Source of the DNA: Temnothorax longispinosus
Lineage: Eukaryota; Arthropoda; Insecta; Hymenoptera; Formicidae
NCBI RefSeq assembly: GCF_030848805.1
Contig: NC_092363.1
Span: 10,832,886 to 10,896,885, forward strand
Direction: 5' to 3'
Length of the DNA: 64,000 bases
Shown: piece after piece, positions 9,131 through 19,650 of the stretch
How the letters are laid out: every line of letters starts with the position of its first letter
Numbering within the stretch: position 1 is the first letter of the stretch
Notes under the pieces: generated by a model
Databases searched by the model: none
Told to the model about the DNA's origin: nothing
What the model saw: the letters and a program-made list of their open reading frames with translations, nothing else
Position numbers and translations under genes: made by a program

Positions 9131-10924
9131 TAATTTAATAAAACTTTAGGTAAATATCAAGATTGCGAGTACTCGAGATTTTGAGATCTCAATAACGAGT
9201 GAACGGATCAAGTTCTAAGTAGGCTTGATCGATAGCTTGGGGTCGATTTATAAACAAAAGTGTTTTTATTTTTCCCTTACGTGTCCTATGAGCAGAGATT
9301 TTGTGATGTAAAGTCTGAAGTGAGTAAATTTTTATTAAGATACGTCAACGTCGTCAAAACGTCACTTTCACTTTTTCGACGCTAGCGGTGCTAGTATCGC
9401 CAGTTTCGAGCGTCTCCATCTGTTTTCTATTTCTGCACCGCTGAATTAGTGCACACTGGTGCAGTAAGTTAGGTGTGCTCAGTAGATGGCATTTGAGAGT
9501 ATCAAAAAGAGATATATATTTTCGACACCATGCGGCGCTAGTATGGCTATATTTATTATCGACCCAGCGAGTAAATCCATTCGAGTTGATATATCAATAT
9601 ATGTACGTGTGCGTACTGCTCTCAGTGCAGTCAGTGTGTTCAGCGCGCTGTCAGTCAGTTATAACCTAGAAATAGTGATGGTCGTGACCGTCGCCGCGTG
9701 ATAGATAGTAAAATATATATTGACGGGAGGGAGCTGATACCAAGCCAGCTGATACCGAGGAGATCTTTAATATGCTGTTTTGTAAAAGTTGCTAAAGTTA
9801 AAGAAAACGAAAAAGTGATCTGCATCTATGCACGTTTGACAGGCACTATTTTTCTGAATAATCTATCGTATTTATATGCACGTGTAACAGGCACTATCGC
9901 GTAATAAAGATTTCCCCGAAGTATGTTAATTATTTTTTAGTAATACATTTTGTGTAGTAAAAAAGATTCTGAGAAGCAAAATCGTCGCTCGTGTTCCGTT
10001 TGTTTCTAATTGATACTTAAAATATCACAATGTCAATAAGTAAGGAAATGATATTTAAAATGACAATTTATTTCGCTTCTTACTTTAATTAGATATTATA
10101 TTATGTTATTTAAACTTCAATATAGTATCTGATTGATATAATATATTCAGTAGAACAAATCAAGAGACACGGTAGTGTCTCGCGCCAAGTATACGCGCAG
10201 CGCGAAACCGCCGTGACTATTTTACGCGAACGCACGAGTTGCAAGTACCCGAGATTTTGAGATTAATAAAAGTCCTTGCTTGCAATTCAAGATGTAATTG
10301 GTAATGTGAATACATGGCCCATTAGAAAAATGTTTTAGGATAAAAATATAAAGAATCACAATTTAAGCAAAAAACAGTTTGTGCTTTTGGTTATGTTGAG
10401 GATTATAGGATTGGAGTAGAAAGAAAACACGTGCGATTCGTTTGATTGCTCCACACAAAGTGATATATATTCCCGACACCTGTACAACGTAATCGGAGTT
10501 ACTCCGAAATCGGGCAGATCGCGACACCGTACATGTATAGAATAGTGCCACGCGACATATAGTTTATTAATACATTATCCCTAGATGAGATGCGAAAGAA
10601 GCACATTCAAATGTACTATCTAACAGTTAAAGCAGAGAATACTTTGTATTTATGCTTTCTAATTATTCTCTGCTTTAACAAAGATTGATAATTTTAAAAT
10701 ATATAATTGAATGAAGTTGTAAATAACATATGATCTAATAGTAAGAAGTGAAATATACATCCATAAATTGATTATTATTTCTTTGCTTACTGATATCGTG
10801 ATATTTTAAGTATTAATTATAAACAAACGAAACGACAATTTTCCTTTTGAGAATATTTTTTACTACCCAAAATACATAAAATTTGAAAAGAAATCGGAGA
10901 GAGTGCCGTAATACTACATACATA
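9131..10924. other. AT-rich spacer without supported genes
   Basis: Short open frames here show no domain, codon signal or good context. A duplicated phrase, TATGCACGT(T/G)TGACAGGCACTAT-like, occurs at about 9824-9848 and 9876-9897. A phrase GCGAGTACTCGAGATTTTGAGAT near 9163 recurs in part near 10240, so some of the spacer is probably old repeat. A hairpin at 10624-10679 is listed separately. Confidence 0.5.
10624..10679. other. Perfect 16-bp stem hairpin
   Basis: GTTAAAGCAGAGAATA is followed about 23 bp later by its exact reverse complement TATTCTCTGCTTTAAC. No flanking duplication or coding sequence was recognised. It could be a tiny foldback or transcribed hairpin; function is unknown. 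Confidence 0.6.
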
Positions 10925-11299
10925 TTTACTTAAAGTTTTATTGAATGAACAAATTAGTAATTAGTCAAAAAATTACTAATTACGTAAAAATTAATAATAG
11001 TAATAGTTAGGTAAAGGTGAATTACGCATTACAAAGAAAGAATGGTAATTTGTCAGAGAAAAATATCTAATTACGTAAAAATTTTATAGTAAAAATAAAT
11101 TCTTTATTATTAAAATAACTAATATTTTGAAAAAATGAATTATTACTTATTTGAAAATTAATAATTAGTGGATAAAGAATAATTAGTCTCATTGTTAGGT
11201 AAATTACTTATTTAAAAAATTATTAATGGATTTAATGTAAATAATTTAATTATTGCAGTTAAACATGATTTAAAAAACATTATGTTAATGTTATATATA
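10925..11299 (+). repeat. Foldback family B, left arm and centre; BEL target
   Basis: It matches 2745-3165 with blocks such as GTGAATTACGCATTAC, TAAATTCTTTATTATTAAAA and AATTTAATTATTGCAGTTAAAC. It stops exactly where the BEL/Pao 5' LTR begins (11300). The sequence after the BEL element (25297 on) continues only briefly in AT-rich DNA, so the right arm is missing or diverged. Confidence 0.7.
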
Positions 11300-12039
11300 T
11301 GTTCGGCGTACCGCCTTGTATATATTTGTAGTTGTAAATAGTTAGATTAGTCGTTAGGGTCAAAGCACATAACATGGCGTAACGATATACGACGGTCGTA
11401 GTCCCCGACCTGACAGATTAGGATACGCCAAAGCTTGTGCGTTACTTACGTCCACGACTACGACTGTCACATGTGCTTTGGCCCTTAGAGTAGTAGTTAG
11501 ATTAGTCGTGTTGTCGTTTTTTTCTTTTCTTTCGCGCGAAACGTCGGTGAATCGCGGTCGGCAGAGATCAAGCGACTCACCTATTGGTGTTGTCATCGCT
11601 CATCCACCGACGGCAGCAATTACCCCCAAAAAAGGAAGCACCTATTCGCCCGCGGCACATTGCAGGACCGCGGGCACTCATCGTCACGTAGTCTTAAACA
11701 CGGAACAAAACTTTGGGAACGCCCGGCCGCACGTTTACCGATCTCTCGCCTGCTTCGCCTGCTTGCTCGCTTGCTTTGCCTGCTCACCTGCTTGCGCGTG
11801 CCTGCTCTCGCTATCTGAATGCATGCCAAAAGGGCCACGGACAGAACGAGAATCGGCGGATTCCAGGGGACGACCGGCGAAACACGGTGAGTCGCTTTTC
11901 GCTTTTCGCTTCCGCGTTGCATGCGCACATTTCGCTTTCTCGCTTTATAACTTGTTCGCGAGGGGATTTGATTACCCTTCTGGTCCTTCAAACTATTATA
12001 GACCATCTCGCCTCCGGGGGCCTGACACCCCCCCGCTCA
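11300..12039 (+). repeat. BEL/Pao 5' LTR
   Basis: Aligns over its whole length with the 3' LTR at 24698-25291 after removing the 128-bp MITE with its duplicated TTA, plus a 10-bp indel near 12014-12023. Starts TGTTCGGCG and ends GCTCA, directly before the primer-binding site. The two LTRs differ at scattered positions, so the insertion is not recent. Confidence 0.93.
11357..11484. mobile_element. 128-bp PIF/Harbinger-like MITE
   Basis: Terminal inverted repeats GGGTCAAAGCACAT and ATGTGCTTTGGCCC (one mismatch) are flanked by a TTA duplication (11354-11356 and 11485-11487). The sister LTR has the empty site with a single TTA at about 24748-24750, which proves insertion after LTR formation. A 3-bp TTA/TAA duplication and GGG start are typical of PIF/Harbinger. 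It has no coding capacity. Confidence 0.88.
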
Positions 12040-12040
12040 T

Positions 12041-12058
12041 TGGTCCTTCGAGCCGGAT
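12041..12058 (+). other. Primer-binding site, tRNA-Tyr type
   Basis: TGGTCCTTCGAGCCGGAT lies one base after the 5' LTR. It is the reverse complement of a tRNA 3' end reading ATCCGGCTCGAAGGACCA, which matches the acceptor arm known for insect tRNA-Tyr. This sets the start of minus-strand DNA synthesis of the BEL element. Confidence 0.85.
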
Positions 12059-12917
12059 CTTTCGCGTTAGAAAAATACCGCCGACCTTTCGCTTATCTCG
12101 CTTTATTCGCTAATTTCGTTCGCTCTTGCAATCGCGAATTGCAATAACGCGTGGCGTGTTAATAATCTCTAGTTTCGCGCGATATCTCTTGCTCGAAATT
12201 CTCTAGTTTTGCTTCGCGACGAGAATACTCGCGTGAATTTCTCGCTCGTCGTAACACATTGTCGTTATCTGCATTAGTCGTGAATTTTACAATTGTCGCG
12301 GTAATTAGTCGAAAATAATAATCGTTAATATAGTAACCGAAATATTCAAATCTAGAATAATCTCGAGCAAGCCATACGTTTTCGCCTAACTGTCGGCGGG
12401 CTTGACGCTCGGTCGCGAGCCGGGCCGTGTATACACAATTTTTTTTACGCATACTCGCGCTCAATAATAACGCGCTACACTATTTCTCAGTTGTTGCTGG
12501 GTCTGTTTTTGGTACGACTCGAAATACATATTATTCCGATCGTTGGAATTCTTCCAAACATATTTGCCATCGATCGAAAATACTGTTTGTCGGCACTGGT
12601 TCCCGGTATAAAATATTATAGCACTCTGGTAATCTTTCAAGTTGATTATTAGATATTATAATTGCAATTATAATCGAGTCAAAAGAAGTTGTCGTAAATA
12701 ATGCTTGTGTCGTGGATTATTGCTCGTGTCGTAACACCGCGCGCAACACGTATTGCTGAAACTTTGATCTAATCATAACGCCATAAATACTTGAGTGCAT
12801 TTCTCGTCGTAACCGGTTATCTGTGCTAATTTATTTGATATATTTTTTTATTATTGATACAACTATTATTATTTTGTACATCCCTTGCAACCATCTTCTT
12901 TGATAGCTATATACTGT
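12059..12917 (+). other. BEL/Pao untranslated leader, first part
   Basis: This lies between the primer site and the foldback insertion. It is rich in CTCGC and TCGTGTCG words. No conserved protein can be read. It continues after the insertion at 15874 up to the gag start at about 15967. Confidence 0.6.
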
Positions 12918-12919
12918 TA

Positions 12920-15871
12920 GTCCGGGAGCCCACCGCAAAAATTTGGGTCAATCGCTTTTATGACAGATTTTTACTCGAAACAGTGGGTAATGTACCGCAC
13001 AATACTAATCGCTTGTCAGCCAAAGTCGTACCCCCTGCTTTATATCTTATAACAAATTGTTAACAAATGAAATTGTGCGAGGTACTTCACTCATTGCTTT
13101 TATGAAAATTTTCTGTTTCAATAGATAGGGGGCAATAAAATGGACCTTCCAATACCCGGCTGCCACCCCTCATCCCCTGCTTTAAGGGTGGCTGCCGATG
13201 TCCAATATGACAATATTGATTAACTAACCTACACCTATCACTTTTATGGACGAATGACATATCGTTGGAAAGCTCGTAAAATTTCCTTCAAAATAATACC
13301 CGGCTGCCGCACCTTCGCCCCTGTGGAGGTGAGGCTGCCGAGGTTTTAACTCGCTGCGCGAGTCCATTCGAAAACGCAGTTTGAAATGCGCGTTCTAGAC
13401 AAGGACAGAGCGATGTGTTCCCATTTGTTCTCCAAATGTTATTATTCTCCTGAATGTCACATTGTTACAATGGCAGAGCAGGTAAGAATTTGTGTTGTTT
13501 ATATATTTTTCGACATTCATTGAGTGTAGTAGTCAAAATGTATGATCTTATTATCGAGTCGAGTTTCAAGTTTGTTTTTCATTTTTTATGGAGTGTAAGG
13601 AAAGCGTAATTAGAATTTTCGAAAAGTTGTACTATCGAGTCGCATCTGTGTAATCATTTACGTAAATATGAATAACACAGTTATTGATCTGTAATTATCA
13701 TAAGTAAAAGATCCTAAAAAATTTAGTTGTAGGCAAAGGATAGATGTCATGATTAACTGATTAGACATATTTATACTCACTTTGCCGTATGATTCTTAAG
13801 TGAGGGGTTACTTCAGCAAAGCTTTCGTGGAGGTGAAGAAATAAAGGTTTTTCGTAGTTTACTAATGTATTTATTTATATGTTACAAAATCATTGAAAAA
13901 AAGTATTAATTTACAATATGCTGTGTTGCATCAGATGTTAAAGTATATACGAGTAGCCAGCTTGCAGCTATCTCTTCATCTTGCGATTTGCGGTGCGGAT
14001 TTGAACAATTATTATTGCACGATCATCGCGCGGATATAGTAAACAGTATAATCTTGCGCAGTATTAAACATTTACAATGTTTCTTAACAATGCTTTTATG
14101 ATCATGCTTTACTTGTCAATAATATGTATAGCCATGTGAAACTTATTGAATGAAAAAAACAGCAATAACAGACATTTGCAAGAAGATGGAAAATTATTCA
14201 TCGTAAAATTCGTCAGAGAACTCATCTCCCGAAAAATCTACATCAAAATCAATGTCGTCGGTTGTTTCCTTTTCTACAATTTCGTTAGTATCGTTCATCA
14301 TTTTCTCTGAACTTGAATCATTTCTGGCATCTTCCTGCAAAATTTCTGTTATTGTCGAAGGTAAAGCGTCCCCAATGAACCACGTCGGTTTCAAACTAGT
14401 GTTGTCGCCAGAATGCTCTAGACGCTTTACCTTCGACAATAACAGAAATTTTGCAGGAAGATGCCAGAAATGATTCAAGTTCAGAGGAAATGATGAACGA
14501 TACTAACGAAATTGTAGAAAAGGAAACAACCGACGACATTGATTTTGATGTAGATTTTTCGGGAGATGAGTTCTCTGACGAATTTTACGATGAATAATTT
14601 TCCATCTTCTTGCAAATGTCTGTTATTGCTGTTTTTTTCATTCAATAAGTTTCACATGGCTATACATATTATTGACAAGTAAAGCATGATCATAAAAGCA
14701 TTGTTAAGAAACATTGTAAATGTTTAATACTGCGCAAGATTATACTGTTTACTATATCCGCGCGATGATCGTGCAATAATAATTGTTCAAATCCGCACCG
14801 CAAATCGCAAGATGAAGAGATAGCTGCAAGCTGGCTACTCGTATATACTTTAACATCTGATGCAACACAGCATATTGTAAATTAATACTTTTTCTCAATG
14901 ATTTTGTAACATATAAGTAAATACATTAGTAAACTACGAAAAACCTTTATTTCTTCACCTTCACGAAAGCTTTGCTGAAGTAACCCCTCACTTAAGAATC
15001 ATACGGCAAAGTGAGTATAAATATGTCTAATCAGTTAATCATGACATCTATCCTTTGCCTACAACTAAATTTTTTAGGATCTTTTACTTATGATAATTAC
15101 AGATCAATAACTGTGTTATTCATATTTACGTAAATGATTACACAGATGCGACTCGATAGTACAACTTTTCGAAAATTCTAATTACGCTTTCCTTACACTC
15201 CATAAAAGATGAAAAACAAACTTGAAACTCGACTCGATAATAAGATCATACATTTTGACTACTACACTCAATGAATGTCGAAAAATATATAAACAACACA
15301 AATTCTTACCTGCTCTGCCATTGTAACAATGTGACATTCAGGAGAATAATAACATTTGGAGAACAAATGGGAACACATCGCTCTGTCCTTGTCTAGAACG
15401 CGCATTTCAAACTGCGTTTTCGAATGGACTCGCGCAGCGAGTTAAAACCTCGGCAGCCTCACCTCCACAGGGGCGAAGGTGCGGCAGCCGGGTATTATTT
15501 TGAAGGAAATTTTACGAGCTTTCCAACGATATGTCATTCGTCCATAAAAGTGATAGGTGTAGGTTAGTTAATCAATATTGTCATATTGGACATCGGCAGC
15601 CACCCTTAAAGCAGGGGATGAGGGGTGGCAGCCGGGTATTGGAAGGTCCATTTTATTGCCCCCTATCTATTGAAACAGAAAATTTTCATAAAAGCAATGA
15701 GTGAAGTACCTCGCACAATTTTATTTGTTAACAATTTGTTATAAGATATAAAGCAGGGGGTACGACTTTGGCTGACAAGCGATTAGTATTGTGCGGTACA
15801 TTACCCACAGTTTCGAGTAAAAATCTGTCATAAAAGCGATTGACCCAAATTTTTGCGGTGGGCTCCCGGAC
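12920..15871. mobile_element. 2,952-bp foldback DNA transposon with 1,451-bp arms
   Basis: The left arm (12920-14370) and right arm (14421-15871) are inverted copies of equal length with only a few substitutions seen by eye, around a 50-bp loop. Ends are GTCCGGGAGCCCACC and its complement, flanked by TA on both sides (12918-12919 and 15872-15873). The arms end internally with the C-terminal codons of an acidic protein, so the element looks like the 3' end of an autonomous transposon duplicated head to head. It interrupts the BEL leader. The TA duplication fits Tc1/mariner-like or ISL2EU-like families; no catalytic domain remains to decide. Confidence 0.9.
14194..14448 (-). pseudogene. C-terminal fragment of an unidentified acidic protein
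   Basis: The minus-strand frame, partly copied in mirror on the plus strand at about 14421-14597, reads through ALPSTITEILQEDARND and ends with a highly acidic DFDVDFSGDEFSDEFYDE before the stop. It lies at the inner end of both arms, so it was probably the end of the transposase of the parent element. The residues before it exist only in the 50-bp loop. No known domain is recognised. Confidence 0.5.
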
Positions 15872-15966
15872 TATGTGCTTAATTCTCGTCTCCTGTAAGC
15901 ATTCGCGTGACCTCGTGCTCGCGCTCCACTTTATTTAGTTGATTTAGTAGTCATGTTCCGATCATT

Positions 15967-17205
15967 ATGAACAGGAGTCACATAACTAAACGCGAGTTGT
16001 GTATACAACGGATGAGGCAGATTCATGAACTGTCGATGCTCGTCACGGACAATGTCGCTCAAAGACCGAATTTTTTCGTTCGATATCCCCCCGTGGCTAA
16101 GTTGATCGAAGATTTTGAGGCAGCTCATCTCAAGGTAATCCAAAACGCCTCGTCCGAGGCGTTTACCGCGGAGGACGCAATTCGCAAGGACTTCGACCAG
16201 ATGCGCTTCGCGATGGTCGTGCGTTATAAAAAGTTCGTAGGCGCCGATCGAGCGACTACCCCGTTCTCTCAAGCCCCGGCCCAAACGTCGTTTATCCGAC
16301 TGCCAAAAATCTCACTTCCGCAATTCTCGGGAGATCTCGCTCTTTGGTCCTCGTTCATCGCGTTATACAACGTTTCCATTCACGAGAACCGGAATATCGC
16401 CTCCATGGAAAAATACTAATATCTAATGGCCTCATTGAAAGCGGAAGCGCTCAATGTCGTTAAGAACCTCCCCCTCTCCGCCGATAACTACGCGATCGCT
16501 TACGACTCCTTGGTTTCGCGATATCAAAACAAACGAAATTTGACAGATCACCACGTGGATTTGATGCTGAAAGCCAAGCCGTTAAAATCGGAGTCGGTCG
16601 CCTCCCTGCGCACGCTGTTGGACACATTTACCGAAAATACGCGGGCATTGAACCTGTTGGGGTTTCCCACGGACTCTTGGGACTACCTACTTCTCAAATT
16701 CTTGCTAGAAAAACTCCCTTGTTCGTTTCGCGAGAAGTTCGAATCCGAACACCGGGCGGAGGAAATACCAAAGTATGCGCAACTTACAAAATTCCTCTCA
16801 GATCACTGCCGGGTCCTCACGTCCGTATCGGGCCCCTCAAATATGTCGCTCAAATCGCAGTCGTCTTCGCCGAAAAAATCCGTGTCGGCTTCGTCGCTTG
16901 CAACTCAAACTGCCGAGTGTCCGGTGTGTAAAGAACAGCACCTCGTTTTTAAGTGTCTTCGATTCTTGAAATTAGCTCCCAGGGAAAGGCACTCCACGGC
17001 AAAAACCTCAAATTTGTGCCTTAATTGCCTTCGCGCGGGCCATGGCGTTAACAACTGTCCTTCGACGTGGGTGTGTCAGTCGTGTAAGGCTAAACACCAT
17101 ACGCTTTTACACTTCGAACGGAATTCGAGTTCGGCGAGTACCCCTGCGGATACCGGAGCCTCCTCCGAATCGGAAGCGGGAAAGAGTTCGTCGGCCGCAG
17201 AATAA
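15967..17205 (+). pseudogene. BEL/Pao gag-like polyprotein, one in-frame stop
   Basis: A single frame runs from an ATG at 15967 to 17203 but has an in-frame TAA at 16417-16419. Domain order: capsid-like N-terminal region (DUF1759-type block near 16290-16400: KISLPQFSGDLALWSSF), a helical core (LPLSADNYAIAYDSLVSRY, FLLEKLP) and zinc knuckles at about 16915-17105 (CPVCKEQH, CLNCLRAGHGVNNCPS, CQSCKAKHHTLLH). The protein would package element RNA. The frame stays open after the stop, so the loss is a single nonsense change plus later decay. The next frame (protease) follows directly. Confidence 0.9.
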
Positions 17206-17480
17206 TGAGCCCCTCGTCACCATGACTAGCGTTGTGAAATCGAGTTCGATTGTATTGTTGTCAACGGTGCAGGCCGAGGCTCTCGACATCCACGAGAATC
17301 CTTTCCCAGTTCGCATTCTTTTAGATAGTGCTAGTCAACTGAACTTTATTTCGGAAAACTGCATGCGAAAGGGCGGTTTCGGATAAACCAAGCGTCGTAC
17401 CATAGTTCTAGCGGTGAATGATACTAAGGCGGCTGCCACTCAAGGCAGCACCTCATTCGTGATTCAAACACAGAGCAATG
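17206..17480 (+). pseudogene. BEL/Pao aspartic protease, truncated by LINE insertion
   Basis: The frame after gag contains VRILLDSASQLNFISE, the DSA active-site variant of BEL/Pao aspartic proteases, followed after a stop near 17384 by IVLAVNDTKAAATQG, a conserved downstream block. The R1-like LINE enters at 17487. The coding frame resumes after it at about 19165 with IPIEATILPRI, showing the site was originally continuous. Confidence 0.85.
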
Positions 17481-17486
17481 GCAATA

Positions 17487-19150
17487 GGGTATGGGAGGAG
17501 CTCCTCGCCACGATATCAGAGGATCCGTGGGGGCGTCCGTACAAGCTTGTCTTGGACAAGCTCAAGCCATGGACGCCCTCGCTTACAGAAACACTGGCCC
17601 CCCAAATTGGCGGCGGGGTGGTGGATACATTATTCCCCGCCGACAAAGGAGGAGAGGTCCTCTTTCCGGAAATTAAAGTTCCGGAATGGAACGAGGACCT
17701 GGGGGTCAGTAAGGAGGAAGTGGCGAGGGCTATCCGCAGGGTCAAGAAACAGAAGGCCCTGGCCCGACGGGATCCCCGGCAAGGTCTGGGCCTTGGCCGC
17801 AGGAAAGCTGGCCGGCTGGATGCGGAATCTCTTTACCGCATGCCTGCGTGCCGGCCGGTTCCCCAAAAGATGAAAGGAGGCCAGCCTGGTCCTCCTGCCA
17901 AAGGCGGGAAAGCCCGCGAACTCCCCGTCCGCGTACAGGCCCGTGTGCCTGCTAGACGAGGTGGGCAAGATCTTTGAAAGGATCATTGCCGAGCGCCTCG
18001 TCCAGCACCTGTCCCGGGGTGAGGGAAGGGGTCTGTCTGACGACCAATTCGGCTTCCGTGCGGGGAGGTCCACCGTGGATGCGATCAGGCGCGTCCTCTC
18101 CCGCACGGAGGCCGAGATTGAGCATGGGTGCTTCGGTGATTACCTGTGCCGAATGGGGAAGGAGCGCTCCACGCGCTGCCACCATTACCCGGAGGAGGCA
18201 GACACGGCGCAGCATACGCTAGAGTTTTTCCCAGCGTGGGAGGAGCAGCGCCGTGTCCTCCGGGAGAGTGTAGGAGACGACCTCGCCCTCCCGACCATCA
18301 TCGCCGCGGCGGTGACCGGGGGAGAGGAGGGCGAGGTTAAATGGAGAGCGTCCGTCTCCTTCTGCGGCGCAGTCATGTCGCAGAAGGAGGCAGCCGAACG
18401 CGTCAGGAGGGGGGAAGCACCACCCCCTTCTAGTGACAGCGAATGGAGCGACGGGGTGGGTCCGGGCCGCAGACCGCCGCCGCTACCACGGCGGCGGCGT
18501 TATTTTTTACGACGTCGCGGGCCCAGGAGCGGCTTCCCCGTCGCGATTCCGGTTTCGGGGGGGGGGGACGGCACATGACAGTGCCGGGGGGAGAAGGGCG
18601 CAGTTAACGCGCACAAAAGGTATCTTCTCCCCTTCCCCCCCTCGGAACGGGAGGAGGCCGTCGTCATTGGCGACGCCGGCCAACGGCCGTACGTACGGGT
18701 CCCCCCACTAACTAAGGGGAGACCGCGGGGGTGGAGCGGGCGTGCAGGCAGGGTTACCGCACGTCCGCAGTATAACCCACCCCTGCTAGAAGGGCGGCGG
18801 GCTTGGGTGGATGTCCCCCCAATCCGCCGCAGTGTGTGTTCAGGAGGCAGCTCCACGGAGCTGAGGAGACGCCCAGGCGTCTCCCGGTATAGTGCCCAGC
18901 TGGGCAAGGCGCTGGGGGGGAGGCCGGAAGAATCAGCGCGTTTCCTGGGGTCCCTTTGACAACGAGCGCCGGGAGGGACATCCGCAGGAGTTTTAGTGGA
19001 TAGGGTATGCATGCAGAATTGTGAGCGATGTGCATGTTATACAATCCCACACTCCCCCCGTAAGCCTCTCCCCGGAGGCGGAAGGTCTTCCCCGAAAGGG
19101 GCTACTGGTAAACCTGGTAGTTGAAGATTTCTCCTGCGTTACAAAAAAAA
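17487..19150 (+). mobile_element. R1-clade-like LINE, 5' truncated and internally deleted
   Basis: The insertion is bounded by a 12-bp duplication GCAATGGCAATA (17475-17486 and 19153-19164) and ends in an A-tract after CTGCGTTAC. It holds the finger part of an RT joined directly to a C-terminal zinc motif, then about 700 bp of GC-rich 3' UTR. The long duplication, A-tail and 5' truncation are standard signs of target-primed reverse transcription. It disrupts the BEL protease region. Confidence 0.9.
17490..18440 (+). pseudogene. R1-like reverse transcriptase with internal deletion
   Basis: Frames in order: a pre-RT block (EEVARAIRRVKKQKA), DGIPGKVWALAAGKLAG (conserved RT 0/1 motif), YRPVCLLDEVGKIFERIIA-like sequence across a frameshift near 17870-17945, then DDQFGFRAGRSTVDAI and TEAEIEHGCFGDYLCR. 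The last phrase joins the RT finger region to the R1-type C-terminal finger (CHHYPEEADTAQHTLEF, FPAWEEQRRVL). The catalytic palm with its FADD-type box is missing, so the middle of ORF2 has been deleted. The C-terminus ends near 18440 in a basic low-complexity stretch. Confidence 0.85.
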
Positions 19151-19164
19151 GGGCAATGGCAATA

Positions 19165-19650
19165 CTCGCATTCCGATAGAGGCTACGATTCTTCCACGCA
19201 TCTCCGCCCAATTACGTAGTAGTAAGTTGAACAAAGAGCGTGGAAACATCTAGAGGGATTAAAGCTTGCTGATCAGCAGTACCACCGACCTGGTCCCATC
19301 GACATCTTGATTGGCGCAGAGATCTTTGCGTCGTTGCTTCGGGATGGTCGTCGTGTAGGGAAGAAAGGCGAACCAGACGCCTTTAACTCTATTTTTGGCT
19401 GGATTCTTGTCGGCTCGGTGTCGACGCAGGCATCCCAGTCTACACATTCGTTTCTAACTCTCGACTCTTTAGAGGCATCTCTTAGTCGATTTTGGCAATT
19501 AGACGAGATCCTCACAGCCCCGCCGTATTCACAGGAAGATAGACGTTGCAAGGAACTATTTGCGCAGACCACGCGTCGCGATGTGTCTGGTCGCTTTATA
19601 GTGTCATATCCCTTTGTAGAGGATAACCCTTGCTTTGTTGGCACAAGATA
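19165..19650 (+). pseudogene. BEL/Pao polyprotein, protease-RT linker
   Basis: Resumes the BEL frame after the LINE. Conserved blocks are LADQQYHRPGPIDILIGAE, GEPDAFNSIFGWILVG and FWQLDEI, the usual linker between protease and RT in BEL/Pao elements. A stop after CFVGTR (about 19649) and the frame change before RT show decay. Confidence 0.88.
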
